From Micrococcus sp023147585 (GTDB lineage: Bacteria; Actinomycetota; Actinomycetes; Actinomycetales; Micrococcaceae), in contig NZ_CP085253.1 of the NCBI RefSeq assembly GCF_044872765.1, positions 1,178,001-1,242,000 of the forward strand: 64,000 nt of DNA, written 5' to 3'. The position numbers and the translations under genes are program-made. Positions 1-8,472 of this stretch are shown here, in pieces. Within the stretch, counting starts at the first letter, position 1; each line of letters begins with the position of its first letter. The notes beneath the pieces were generated by a model, which was not told the origin of the DNA, did not search any database, and saw only the letters and a program-made list of their open reading frames with translations.

Positions 1-97
1 GCTGGGTGCCCACGAAGGAGAGCAGGTTGCCCACCCACAGCCGCCGGTAGGCGGGCGAGACCTTCAGCGGCGTGAGGTCGGCGAGGAGGCGGGGCAC
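1..97 (-). CDS. MFS transporter, N-terminal fragment (runs off left edge)
   Basis: Only the first 32 codons are in the window. Reading leftward from a GTG at 97 gives MPRLLADLTPLKVSPAYRRL followed by WVGNLLSFVGTQ. This is the usual start of 12-helix major-facilitator exporters of the enterobactin-exporter (EntS) type: a short cytoplasmic lead with SPAYRRLW, then the first membrane helix. The start is supported by a TACTCT hexamer (positions 104-109, minus strand) exactly 6 nt upstream of the GTG, the leaderless layout seen at many genes here. Substrate cannot be told from this fragment. Confidence 0.7.
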   Translation of the reverse strand, partial: MPRLLADLTPLKVSPAYRRLWVGNLLSFVGTQ

Positions 98-122
98 CGG
101 GCCAGAGTAGCCGCCCCCGCAC

Positions 123-165
123 ACCACGACGGCGGGCACCCGCGGTGGGTGCCCGCCGTCGTGGT
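123..165. terminator. Strong hairpin downstream of fprA
   Basis: A perfect 19-bp stem (123-141 paired with 147-165) closes a 5-nt loop. It sits 19 nt past the stop of the leftward fprA gene and just upstream of the leftward MFS gene. There is no T-tract, as is common for terminators in high-GC actinobacteria. Confidence 0.75.
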
Positions 166-183
166 CAGCTCAGGCCGGGAGGC

Positions 184-1584
184 TCACTCCCCGCGGCTGA
201 TGCGCGTCATCTCGTCGCGGTCCACGACCTTGACGCGCTCGCGGGCCACCGGACCGGCCTCGGTGGCCGCCGCGCCGAGGGACTTCTCGTGCGCGTCGAG
301 GGCATGCCAGCCCTCCCACGTGGTCACGGGGACGCCGCGCTCGGCGAGCAGCGCGAGCACCGCGTCCTCGGACGGGTCCTCGGCGGTCCAGAGGGCGTCC
401 ACGTCCTCGATCAGGTGCTGGATGGTCTCGAGCGAGTCGCCCTTCGTATGGCCGATCAGGCCCACGGGGCCGCGCTTGATCCAGCCTGAGGCGTAGAGCC
501 CCGGCACGGCATTCCCGTCCGCGTCGAGCACGCGGCCCTCGGCGTTCGGGATGACGCCGCGGGCGTCGTCGAACTCCACGCCGTCCACGGGCGAGCCGAA
601 GTAGCCCACCGCGCGGTAGACGGCCTGCACGGGGTAGTCCGCGGTCTCCTCGGTCGGGCGGACCCCGCCCTCCCCGTCCAGCTCCATGCGGCGCATGCGC
701 AGACCGTCGAGGCGGCCGTCGCCGTCGGCGTCGAGGAACGCCTCCGGGGCCTGGAGGAAGTGCAGGTGGAGGCGGCGGGAGGCCTGCTCCGTGCGATCCT
801 CCTGCTCCATGAGCCAGTTGGTGAGCGTGCCCACCATGGTGCGCACCTGGTTGTTCTCCGCGATCGCCTTCTCCGAGCCGGCGTCGAAGTCGAAGTCCTC
901 CTCGTAGAGCACGATGTCCACGTCGCGGGAGTGGGCCAGCTCGCGCAGCTCCAGCGGGGTGAACTTCACCTGCGCCGGGCCGCGGCGGCCGAACACGTGC
1001 ACGTCCGTGACCGGCGAGGACGTGAGCGCGCGGTACACGTTCTCGGGGATCTCCGTGACCAGGAGGTCGTCGGCGTGCTTGGAGAGGATGCGGGCCACGT
1101 CCAGGGCCACGTTGCCGTTGCCGATCACCGCGACCTCGGTCGCGTCCATCGGCCACTCTCGCGGCACGTCCGGGTGGCCGTCGTACCAGCTCGCGAAGTC
1201 GGCGCCGCCGAACGAGCCCTCGAGCTCCACGCCGGGCACGTCCAGGCTCGCATCGCGCACCGCGCCGGTGGAGAACACCACGGCGTCGTAGTGGCGGCGC
1301 AGGTCCTCGAGGGTGAGGTCCGTCCCGTAGTCCACGTTGCCGAGGAAGCGGATGTCGCCGCGGTCCATGACCTTGTGCAGGGCGGTGATGATGCCCTTGA
1401 TGCGCGGGTGGTCCGGGGCCACCCCGTAGCGGATGAGGCCGAAGGGGGCCGGGTAGCGGTCGAAGAGGTCGATGCTGACCTGGAAGTCCCGCTCCTCCTT
1501 GGTCAGGATGTCCGCCGTGTAGACGCCGGCGGGGCCGGCTCCCACGATGGCGATGCGCAGCGGGCGGTCAGGGCGTTCGGTCAC
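184..1584 (-). CDS. fprA: NADPH-ferredoxin/adrenodoxin reductase (FprA type)
   Basis: A 466-aa FAD flavoprotein that passes electrons from NADPH to ferredoxins, for example for cytochrome P450s or Fe-S assembly. The N-terminus carries the FAD dinucleotide motif GAGPAG (residues 15-20). It is followed by FDRYPAPFGLIRYGVAPDHP, diagnostic of the adrenodoxin-reductase family. A second nucleotide motif GNGNVA (155-160) binds NADPH, and GRRGPAQVKFTP follows as in mycobacterial FprA. Length matches the family (about 450-460 aa). The start is GTG at 1584. A minus-strand TAGACT at 1673-1678 could be the -10 element, giving a leader of about 80 nt. Soluble cytoplasmic enzyme, apparently monocistronic. 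Confidence 0.93.
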   Translation of the reverse strand: MTERPDRPLRIAIVGAGPAGVYTADILTKEERDFQVSIDLFDRYPAPFGLIRYGVAPDHPRIKGIITALHKVMDRGDIRFLGNVDYGTDLTLEDLRRHYDAVVFSTGAVRDASLDVPGVELEGSFGGADFASWYDGHPDVPREWPMDATEVAVIGNGNVALDVARILSKHADDLLVTEIPENVYRALTSSPVTDVHVFGRRGPAQVKFTPLELRELAHSRDVDIVLYEEDFDFDAGSEKAIAENNQVRTMVGTLTNWLMEQEDRTEQASRRLHLHFLQAPEAFLDADGDGRLDGLRMRRMELDGEGGVRPTEETADYPVQAVYRAVGYFGSPVDGVEFDDARGVIPNAEGRVLDADGNAVPGLYASGWIKRGPVGLIGHTKGDSLETIQHLIEDVDALWTAEDPSEDAVLALLAERGVPVTTWEGWHALDAHEKSLGAAATEAGPVARERVKVVDRDEMTRISRGE

Positions 1585-1762
1585 GTCGGGGTGGTCCTTC
1601 CGAAAGACGACGGCGGCGCCCGCGTCGGGCCCGCGGGCGGGCCGGCGCGCGGCGCGCGGGGATCGACCTCCCAGTCTACCGGCGCGGCGGCGGCCGCCCG
1701 GGTGAGCCCCCTCACGACCCCGCTCCCGCCGCGACGGCGGGGGGCGGCCCTACAGTGGTCCG

Positions 1763-2743
1763 GTGACCGCCTCCTCGCCCTCCGCCCCGGACACGGGCGC
1801 CCTGCCCACGGTGGCCCCGGCTGCCGCCAACGACTCCCGCGGCCTCGCCCTGGGGTTCACGGCCTACCTCCTGTGGGGCGGGATGCCGCTCTACATGGCC
1901 GCCACCGCCCCGGCCGGCGCCGTGGAGATCGTGGTGGTCCGCATCGGCTTCGCCCTCGTGTTCTGCCTCCTGCTGCTGACCGCCATGCGGCGGCTGCCCG
2001 AGCTGCGCACCGCCCTGTCCTCCCCGGCCCGCTGGGGCACCACGGCGCTCGCCGCCGGCGTGATCGGCGTGAACTGGCTCGTCTACGCGGCCAGCGTGAT
2101 GAGCGGGAACGTGCTGCAGGCCTCCCTCGGGTACTTCATGAACCCGCTCGTCAACGTGCTCCTCGGCGTGCTGTTCCTGGGCGAGCGCCTGCGCCGGCTC
2201 CAATGGGTCGCCGTGGGGATCGCCGTGCTCGCCGTCGCCGTGATGACGGCGGCCCTCGGCGCCGTCCCCTGGCTCGCCCTGGTGCTGGCGTTCTCGTTCG
2301 GCCTGTACGGCTTCGTGAAGAAGCGCTTCCCCGTGCCGGTGCACGCGGTGACCACCATGACGGCGGAGACCGTGGTGCTCCTGCCCGTGTTCGCGGTGGG
2401 CTCGGTCCTGCTGCTCCAGGCCGGGCTGCTGACCACGGTGACCCAGGGCCCGGGGCACTTCTGGCTCATGGCCGGCCTGGGCGTCCTGACGGCCGTCCCC
2501 CTCATCCTCTTCTCCTCGGCGGCGAAGTCGCTCTCCCTCACCACGCTCGGGATGCTGCAGTACATCGCGCCCATCCTGCAGTTCCTGGCCGCCGTGACGG
2601 TGCTCGGCGAGCACATGCCGCTCCCCCGGTGGATCGGGTTCGGGCTGATCTGGCTCTCCCTGATCGTGTTCACGGTGGACCAGCTGCACCGCTCGCGCCT
2701 GCAGCGTCGGGCGGCCCGGGCCGCCGTCGGGAACCGCCCCTAG
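1763..2743 (+). CDS. rarD: RarD-type EamA/DMT transporter
   Basis: A 326-aa membrane protein of the drug/metabolite transporter superfamily, RarD branch ('chloramphenicol-sensitive protein'). The family signature is an early LWGGMPLYM helix, then about ten hydrophobic helices in two EamA halves, with SVMSGNVLQASLGYFMNPL and the late SLTTLGMLQYIAPILQFL segment. The GTG start at 1763 lies 6 nt after a TACAGT hexamer (1751-1756), so the transcript is probably leaderless. The substrate of RarD proteins is not established. The stop codon TAG forms the first three bases of the next gene's -10 hexamer. Confidence 0.88.
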   Translation: MTASSPSAPDTGALPTVAPAAANDSRGLALGFTAYLLWGGMPLYMAATAPAGAVEIVVVRIGFALVFCLLLLTAMRRLPELRTALSSPARWGTTALAAGVIGVNWLVYAASVMSGNVLQASLGYFMNPLVNVLLGVLFLGERLRRLQWVAVGIAVLAVAVMTAALGAVPWLALVLAFSFGLYGFVKKRFPVPVHAVTTMTAETVVLLPVFAVGSVLLLQAGLLTTVTQGPGHFWLMAGLGVLTAVPLILFSSAAKSLSLTTLGMLQYIAPILQFLAAVTVLGEHMPLPRWIGFGLIWLSLIVFTVDQLHRSRLQRRAARAAVGNRP

Positions 2744-2746
2744 ACT
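2741..2746 (+). promoter_or_regulatory. -10 element TAGACT embedded in the rarD stop codon
   Basis: TAGACT starts on the rarD stop codon and is followed by 6 nt and the ATG of the SUKH-like gene at 2753. This is the commonest hexamer in the window's leaderless promoters. Nothing resembling a ribosome binding site can fit between it and the ATG. Confidence 0.5.
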
Positions 2747-2752
2747 GGCCCC

Positions 2753-3259
2753 ATGCCCGCCAAGCCCCCCGCACCCGTGTACCTGCCCGCGTTCCAGCAG
2801 CTTGTCCCGGACCTGCTCGGGGAGCCCTGGGCCGCCGACGACGGCCTCTCCCCGCGGGAGATCGAGGAGCGCCTGCCCTCCGCCCCCGCCGCGGAGCAGC
2901 TGGGCGACGCCTTCGTCCTGCCCGCCGCGCTGCGCGAGTTCTACCTCGCCCTGGGCAACTGCGGCGACCTGCTCGAGACGGCCCACTACTTCTGGGATCC
3001 GGACGACCTCGAGGCCCGCGACGGCTACCTCATGTTCCTCGAGGACGAGGACGAGACCGTGGTGTGGGGCCTGCCCGTGGCCAACCTGACCCTGCCGGAC
3101 CCCCTTGTGTGGCGCCGGTCTGCGGGGGCCGAGGCCGAGGAGGGCGCCTGGGAGGACGAGGGCGGCACCTTCAGCGAGTTCGTGCTCGACCTGCTGGCGT
3201 GGACCTTCGAGGACCCGGGGGACGAGGACGACGGCGCGGAGCGGGGCGTGACCCGATGA
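2753..3259 (+). CDS. SMI1/KNR4 (SUKH)-like protein
   Basis: A 168-aa acidic soluble protein. The segment LGDAFVLPAALREFYLALGN (about residues 48-67) resembles the core of SMI1/KNR4 (SUKH) domains, where a 'lP.alreFY..lGn' helix is typical. The rest (YFWDPDDLE, GYLMFLEDEDETVVWGLPV) fits the beta-rich remainder. SUKH proteins include immunity proteins to secreted toxins, but no toxin gene is adjacent. The ATGA overlap with the following HIT gene suggests translational coupling. Distant assignment; function unknown. Confidence 0.6.
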   Translation: MPAKPPAPVYLPAFQQLVPDLLGEPWAADDGLSPREIEERLPSAPAAEQLGDAFVLPAALREFYLALGNCGDLLETAHYFWDPDDLEARDGYLMFLEDEDETVVWGLPVANLTLPDPLVWRRSAGAEAEEGAWEDEGGTFSEFVLDLLAWTFEDPGDEDDGAERGVTR

Positions 3260-3780
3260 GCGGGCCCGAGGACACCACGCGAGGCGGCGCCCCCGCCCTG
3301 CGCTCGCACGCCCCCGAGGGGTACGCCTGCCCGTTCTGCGGGCTCGTGGCCGGGAACGTGGCGGACCCGGGCAACCGCTGCGAGCTCGGGGACACCGTCT
3401 ACCAGGACGAGGACCTCCTCGTGCTGATCGCGTGCGACGGCTTCGGCGAGCACGAGGGGCACGCCATGGTGTGCCCCGCCGCGCACCACGAGAACCTCTA
3501 CGAGCTGCCCTCCCGTGTGCTTCAGCGGATCGCCCTCATGGAGAAGCAGGTGGCGCTGGCCATGAAGGCGGCCTGGAGCCCGGACGGGATCTCCACGCGC
3601 CAGCACAACGAGCCCGCCGGCAACCAGCACGTGTGGCACTACCACCTGCACGTCTTCCCCCGCTACGAGGGCGACCTGCTCTACCGGCAGCTGCGCCACG
3701 CCGTCGCCCCCGAGGTCCGGGAGCGCAAGGCCCGGGAGCTGGCCGCCGCACTCGACCCCGCGCCGACGTTCCTCGACTGA
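3256..3780 (+). CDS. HIT-domain nucleotide hydrolase/transferase
   Basis: A 174-aa protein of the histidine-triad superfamily. The triad HYHLHVF (residues 128-134) is intact, with H130 expected to be the nucleophile. It is preceded by the substrate-loop sequence RQHNEPAGNQHVWH. An N-terminal CPFC (25-28) suggests a zinc site as in many bacterial HITs. Members hydrolyse or transfer nucleotide phosphoramidates or diadenosine polyphosphates; the actual substrate is unknown. The ATG at 3256 overlaps the stop of the SUKH-like gene (ATGA). Confidence 0.85.
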   Translation: MSGPEDTTRGGAPALRSHAPEGYACPFCGLVAGNVADPGNRCELGDTVYQDEDLLVLIACDGFGEHEGHAMVCPAAHHENLYELPSRVLQRIALMEKQVALAMKAAWSPDGISTRQHNEPAGNQHVWHYHLHVFPRYEGDLLYRQLRHAVAPEVRERKARELAAALDPAPTFLD

Positions 3781-3863
3781 GGCCCGTCGGGCCGCCGCCG
3801 GAGCAGCCCGTCATCCCCGGGCGGCTCGCCGACCGGGACCTGCCGGCCCGGCCCGGCCCGGCG

Positions 3864-4931
3864 TCAGCTCGCGCGGTCCACCACGTAGTCGGCGAACCCC
3901 GCGAGGGACTCCTTCACCACGGAGTCCGGCAGGGGCGCCAGCGCGGCCTTGGCCTGGTCCGCCCAGTCGTGCGTCGTCTCCCACGCCCGCGTGAATGCGG
4001 GGTGTGCCACCAGCGCGGCGACGGCGGCGCCCAGCTGAGCGTCGTCGTCGAGGGGGCCGTCCACGAGCTCCTTCACACGGCGGGCCTCAGCGGCCTCGGC
4101 CGCGTCCTCGGACGCCGCGGCGCGGTCCAGCAGCAGCGTGCTCAGGGTGGCCACGCGCTCACGCAGGTCCGTGCCGGGGGTCTTGCCGAGAGCCTCGGCG
4201 GTGCTGGTGAGGTCCAGCAGGTCGTCGGCGAGCTGGAAGGCCAGGCCCACCTTCTCCCCGTACTCCCCCATCACCGCGACGGCGGACTCGTCCGCCCCGC
4301 CGAGCAGCGCGCCGAGCACGCCCGATGCCGCGATGAGCGAGCCGGTCTTGCCGCCGAGCACCCGGTAGTAGTGCTCGATGGGGTCCTGGCCGGCGGACGG
4401 GCCGCGGGTCTCCCACAGCTGCCCCTGCACGAGACGCTCGAAGGTCTCCGCCTGGATTCGCACCGCGCGCGGTCCGAGCTCGCTCATGAGCTGGGAGGCG
4501 CGCGCGAAGATCAGGTCGCCCGCCAGGATGGCCGCCGCGTTGCCCCACAGCCGGTGCGCGGCGGGCGCGCCGCGGCGCACGGCCGCCTCGTCCATCACGT
4601 CGTCGTGGTACAGGGTGGCCAGGTGCGTCAGCTCCATCACGACGGCGGCCTGGCGCGCCTGCGCGCCCACGGGCGCCACCTGCCCGGAGGCCAGCTCCGG
4701 ATCGCCCAGCAGCGCGGCGAGCACCGTGAGCACGGGACGCACGCGCTTGCCGCCGGCGGCCAGCAGGTGGGCCGTGGCGGTCCGCGAGAACTCGTCGTCG
4801 AAGGCGAGCGCCTCCTCCAGCTGCGCCTCCACCTGCTCGAGGGCCGACAGCACGGTCTCCAGCACGCGGCCGTGCTCGGCCAGGTGCTCGAATCCGGGGG
4901 GCAGGGCGATGCCGACGTGGTCAGTGCTCAC
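3864..4931 (-). CDS. Long-chain polyprenyl diphosphate synthase (menaquinone side chain)
   Basis: A 355-aa class I trans-prenyltransferase that adds isopentenyl diphosphate units to an allylic primer. The first aspartate-rich motif is LYHDDVMDEAAVRRG (DDxxD at 110-114). The second is QLADDLLD (236-240) followed by GKTPGTDLRE. GGKRVRP (60-66) is the conserved basic motif. No bulky aromatic residue precedes the first motif in the short-chain manner, which fits a C35-C45 product. It is the last gene of menD-menJ-synthase, the same neighbourhood as mycobacterial menD/menJ/grcC1, so the product is inferred to be the menaquinone tail. GTG start overlaps the menJ stop; TAGGCT (4938-4943, minus) lies 6 nt upstream and may give an extra leaderless transcript. 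Confidence 0.88.
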   Translation of the reverse strand: MSTDHVGIALPPGFEHLAEHGRVLETVLSALEQVEAQLEEALAFDDEFSRTATAHLLAAGGKRVRPVLTVLAALLGDPELASGQVAPVGAQARQAAVVMELTHLATLYHDDVMDEAAVRRGAPAAHRLWGNAAAILAGDLIFARASQLMSELGPRAVRIQAETFERLVQGQLWETRGPSAGQDPIEHYYRVLGGKTGSLIAASGVLGALLGGADESAVAVMGEYGEKVGLAFQLADDLLDLTSTAEALGKTPGTDLRERVATLSTLLLDRAAASEDAAEAAEARRVKELVDGPLDDDAQLGAAVAALVAHPAFTRAWETTHDWADQAKAALAPLPDSVVKESLAGFADYVVDRAS

Positions 4932-6331
4932 CCGGCCAGCCTACCCAACCGCGGGTCGTCCGCCGTGGTGAGCGACGGGATGGCCGCCTCGAGGAGGCGG
5001 ACGGCACGGTCGACGACGTCGCCTCCCTCCGCGTCCACCGTGTTGCCCATGACCTTGACCACGGCACGCAGCAGCGGAGGGACGGCCATGCCCGTGCCGA
5101 GCGCGGCGCGCATCACGCGCGGGTCGCCGATCAGGCGGGCGAAGCGGGCGCCGAGGGCGAAGTGGCGGCCCCACAGGTGCTGCGTGAGCACGGGGTAGCG
5201 GGCCAGCACGCTGTCCGCACCGGCGGCGCTGCCCGCCGCGAGCGCCTCCACCGCCAGGTCCGCGGCGTGGCGGGCGGCCTCCATCGCGAAGCCGATGCCC
5301 TCTCCGTTGAACGGGGAGACCATGCCGGCGGCGTCGCCCACGAGCAGCAGCCCGGGCACGTGCTGGGGCGTGCGGTTGAAGGCCATCGGCAGGGCCGCAC
5401 CGAGGATCTTCGAGGACCGGGTCTCCTCTGAGATCCCCCACTCCTCGGTCAGCGCGCCGGACCACGAGGTCAGCAGGCCGCGGTAGTCCAGCGTCCCGAA
5501 CAGGGGCGAGGTGTCGAGGATGCCCAGCCCCACGTTCACCGTGCCGTCGGCGAGCGGGAAGAGCCAGCCGTAGCCGGGCAGCGGATTCCCCTGCTCGTCC
5601 GGCAGGCGCAGCCAGGACTCCATCCACTCCGCCCGGTCCCCCGGCAGGGCGGGGGCGGCGCCTCCCACGGCCGCGCCGGCCGTGTAGTAGGCGCGGACGG
5701 CCACGCCCATGGGGCGGTCCTCGCGCCGGTGCAGGCCCGCGGAGACGGCCGCACGGGCCGAGACGCCGTCGCACGAGAGCACGATCGGGGCGTGCCAGGT
5801 GACGCTCTCGCCGGTCTTGCGGCCGTTCTCCCCGATCAGCTCGGCGTTCAGCCCGTCGACGCGTCCGGCGTCGTCCCGGGTGACGCCTGTGACGGCGTGG
5901 CGCTCGAGCACGGTGGCACCGCGCTCTCGGGCGAGGTCCACGAGGACGGCGTCGAAGTCCCGGCGGGTGCGCGTCAGGGCGTAGTCCGGCCACGTCTGCG
6001 TGCTCGGCCACGGCACGTCCACCCCGCGCCGGCCCGCACGCAGGCGCAGGCCGCGGATGCGCTGCCAGCCGCCGTCGTCGCCGGCCTCCCCGCGGTGGGG
6101 CACGCCGAGCAGCTGCAGCTCGCGGACGGCCTGCGGAGTGAGGCCGTCGCCGCACACCTTCTCGCGAGGGTGCGCGGACTTCTCCAGCACCACCACGTCC
6201 AGGCCCGCGGCGGCCAGGTGCGCGGCGGCGGTGGCCCCGGCGGGGCCGCCGCCGGAGATGAGCACGTCCGCGCGGCGGGGCCGATCGGCGGCGCCCGTGG
6301 CGGACGACGGGCGCGGGGTCTGTGCGGTCAT
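4928..6331 (-). CDS. menJ: Menaquinone beta-isoprene reductase (geranylgeranyl reductase family)
   Basis: A 467-aa FAD-dependent reductase. ADVLISGGGPAGATAAAHL holds the FAD motif (27-32). EKVCGDGLTPQAV and LLLVGDAAGMVSPFNGEGIG are the signatures of the geranylgeranyl reductase family. In mycobacteria MenJ saturates one isoprene unit of menaquinone and is encoded between menD and the prenyl synthase gene, as here. Micrococci are known to contain dihydrogenated MK-8, which supports the assignment. The ATG at 6331 overlaps the menD stop by 4 nt and the stop overlaps the synthase start, so the three genes are translationally coupled. A role in archaeal-type lipid reduction is unlikely in this context. 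Confidence 0.85.
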   Translation of the reverse strand: MTAQTPRPSSATGAADRPRRADVLISGGGPAGATAAAHLAAAGLDVVVLEKSAHPREKVCGDGLTPQAVRELQLLGVPHRGEAGDDGGWQRIRGLRLRAGRRGVDVPWPSTQTWPDYALTRTRRDFDAVLVDLARERGATVLERHAVTGVTRDDAGRVDGLNAELIGENGRKTGESVTWHAPIVLSCDGVSARAAVSAGLHRREDRPMGVAVRAYYTAGAAVGGAAPALPGDRAEWMESWLRLPDEQGNPLPGYGWLFPLADGTVNVGLGILDTSPLFGTLDYRGLLTSWSGALTEEWGISEETRSSKILGAALPMAFNRTPQHVPGLLLVGDAAGMVSPFNGEGIGFAMEAARHAADLAVEALAAGSAAGADSVLARYPVLTQHLWGRHFALGARFARLIGDPRVMRAALGTGMAVPPLLRAVVKVMGNTVDAEGGDVVDRAVRLLEAAIPSLTTADDPRLGRLAG

Positions 6332-8274
6332 CGGGCGGCCTCCTCGGGGCTGGCGGGCTCGGACGCGGGGTCCGGGAAGGTGGAGCGCACGGCGGCGGCG
6401 ATCGAGGCGGCCACGCGCGGGCGCTCGGTGCGGTCGCAGCGGACCTCCACGAGCCGTCGGCCGCGCACCGGGACCGCGAGGAGGTGCACGAGCCCCACCC
6501 GGTCCGCGGCGCAGACGTACGGCACGCCGTACGCGGCGGCCAGGCCCTCCAGGTCCACGGCGTGCGGGGTGCCGAAGAAGCGCTCCACGGCGCCGGCCAT
6601 CCCCGGGGCCCGTGCCACGGTGCCGTGCTCGAGGCCGGCGAAGATCGCGCCGCCCGTGTCGTTGACCACCACGAGGTCCACGTCCGGGTCGGCCTCTGTG
6701 GTCCCCACCAGCAGCCCGCCGGCGTCGTGCAGCGCCGTGAGGTCGCCCAGGAGGGCGACGGTGCGGCGGCCCGTGCCCAGGGCGATCCCCATGGCGGTGG
6801 ACACCGTCCCGTCGATCCCGGCGAGGCCGCGGTTGGCGTACACGTGCACGTGGGCCAGCGTCGGGGGCCGCCACGCGAGGTCCACGTCCCGGATCAGAGA
6901 CGAGGATCCCAGCACGAGCGGACCCCGTGTCACGGACGCGCACACCTGGGCGACGCTCTGCGGGCTGAGCCCGTGCGCGGTGTCCTCGTCCAGCACGACG
7001 TCCTCCACCGCGGCCTGGGCGCGCATCGAGGCCGTCTGCCATGCGGCGAGCCATCCCGGCTCGCCCTGACCCGCGAAGGACGCGAGCTCCGCGAGGGAGC
7101 CCACGACCCGCTCGGCGCGGCGGCCCACCTCGAACCACGGGGCGGGCTCGGTCAGGAGGACCGCGGTCTCCACGTCCGGGCGTGCGAGCAGCGCCGTGAC
7201 GGAGCGGGTGAGCGTGGGGCGGCCGAAGAGCACGACGCGCTCGATGCGCCCGGCCAGCGGGTGGCTGTCCGCACCGCGCCCGCCGTGGGAGCCGATCAGC
7301 GCTGGATAGGCCGCCACCGCGTTGACGGAGAACCGAGCGTTCGAGCTGGGCTCGGCCAGCAGCGGCAGGCCCAGGGAGACGGCGAACGCGGCCGCCACCG
7401 GACCGGCGCCGTGGCAGGCGAGCACCACGGTGCGCCGCTCCCGCAGCCGGGAGGCGTCGAGGTCGGGCAGGCCGGACAGGTCCGCGCCGGCCGGTCGCCA
7501 CGGGGCCCGGGCCGCGGCGTCGCGGCGCACGTCGCCGACGGCGGGCAGCGCGCGGGAGTCGGCCGAGAGGTCCGGCAGCCCGTGGTCGGCGTCCGGGCAC
7601 GGGGGCGTCCGCGCGGGGATGCGGGCGCCCATGTCCGCGGCCTCCCGGGGGTCCGGCACCAGCGGGGCGCGGAAGCGCAGGTTCAGGTGCACCGGTCCCG
7701 CGGGGGCGTCACGGACGTGGACGGCGGCCTCCCGCGTGGCCGGGCACCCGGCGTCGGGGTCGCACACGAAGCCGTCCGCCGCCAGCAGGGCCTGGCGCAC
7801 GGTGGCCCCGGCCTCGTTCAGGTGCTGCTGCGCAGAACGGCCCGCCGCGGGATCCGCCTCGATGGTGGCCGAGAAGCGGGTGTGGTGCCCGAAGATGCCG
7901 TCCTGCTCGGTGGTCTGGTTGGCGCCCGAGCCGTGCAGCTCCGCGGGCCGGTCCGCCGTGAGGGCCACGAGGCGGGTGCCGGCGTGGAAGGACTCCATGA
8001 GGGCGGGCAGGAGGTTCCCGACCGCCGTGCCCGACGTCGTGAGCACCCCCACGGGGCGGCCCGAGGCCAGGGAGAGCCCGTGGGCGAGGAAGCCCGCCGC
8101 GCGCTCGTCCACCCGCACGTGCAGCCGGATCCGGCCCTGCCGTTCGAGGTCGGCCAGCGCGTACACGAGGGGCGCGGAGCGGGAGCCGGGGCAGATCACC
8201 GCGTCCCTCATCCCGGCGTCGGTCAGGGCGGCGGCGACGGCGCGCGCCACGGAGAGGGAGTCGGCGGAAGTCAT
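6328..8274 (-). CDS. menD: MenD, SEPHCHC synthase
   Basis: A 648-aa thiamine-diphosphate enzyme that joins 2-oxoglutarate-derived succinic semialdehyde to isochorismate, the committed step of menaquinone synthesis. The N-terminal PYR domain begins with the MenD-typical AVICPGSRSAPLVYAL and LTTSGTAVGNLLPALMES. The C-terminal ThDP motif is LLGDLTALHDAGG... ending VVNDTGGAIF. It is longer than E. coli MenD (556 aa), mainly through inserts in the central domain, as in other actinobacteria. First gene of menD-menJ-prenyl synthase. Start ATG 8274; a TAGACT hexamer lies at 8285-8290 (minus), 10 nt upstream. Confidence 0.93.
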   Translation of the reverse strand: MTSADSLSVARAVAAALTDAGMRDAVICPGSRSAPLVYALADLERQGRIRLHVRVDERAAGFLAHGLSLASGRPVGVLTTSGTAVGNLLPALMESFHAGTRLVALTADRPAELHGSGANQTTEQDGIFGHHTRFSATIEADPAAGRSAQQHLNEAGATVRQALLAADGFVCDPDAGCPATREAAVHVRDAPAGPVHLNLRFRAPLVPDPREAADMGARIPARTPPCPDADHGLPDLSADSRALPAVGDVRRDAAARAPWRPAGADLSGLPDLDASRLRERRTVVLACHGAGPVAAAFAVSLGLPLLAEPSSNARFSVNAVAAYPALIGSHGGRGADSHPLAGRIERVVLFGRPTLTRSVTALLARPDVETAVLLTEPAPWFEVGRRAERVVGSLAELASFAGQGEPGWLAAWQTASMRAQAAVEDVVLDEDTAHGLSPQSVAQVCASVTRGPLVLGSSSLIRDVDLAWRPPTLAHVHVYANRGLAGIDGTVSTAMGIALGTGRRTVALLGDLTALHDAGGLLVGTTEADPDVDLVVVNDTGGAIFAGLEHGTVARAPGMAGAVERFFGTPHAVDLEGLAAAYGVPYVCAADRVGLVHLLAVPVRGRRLVEVRCDRTERPRVAASIAAAVRSTFPDPASEPASPEEAAR

Positions 8275-8284
8275 GGTGGCCCCC

Positions 8285-8290
8285 AGTCTA
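8285..8290 (-). promoter_or_regulatory. -10 element of the menD-menJ operon
   Basis: The minus strand reads TAGACT, then 10 nt, then the menD ATG. The predicted transcript would have a leader of only a few bases. No -35 hexamer is recognisable. Confidence 0.45.
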
Positions 8291-8362
8291 GGCGGGCAGA
8301 GCCGGACGGCCCCGGCCCGTGCCGTCCCCGCACAGCGGGGGCGGCGCGATCCCCGGACGCGG

Positions 8363-8397
8363 CGAGGCCGCCACGGCGGTGTGCCGTGGCGGCCTCG
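8363..8397. terminator. Hairpin downstream of phoX
   Basis: A perfect 15-bp stem (8363-8377 with 8383-8397) and a 5-nt loop, placed 75 nt beyond the phoX stop and before the menD promoter. It separates the two leftward units. Confidence 0.75.
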
Positions 8398-8472
8398 TCA
8401 GGGGGGGGACTCGGCCGGCCCCCATGCTGCGGGTCCGGCCCCGTCCGCGCGGGGATCACTCCCCGCACCGGG

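Noticed and set aside
760..3780. A 1006-codon open frame on the plus strand
   Set aside because: Only its last 174 codons (the HIT gene from 3256) are real. The rest is antisense to fprA and out of frame with rarD and the SUKH-like gene, and reads as Arg/Gly/Ala-rich nonsense, as expected at 73 % GC.
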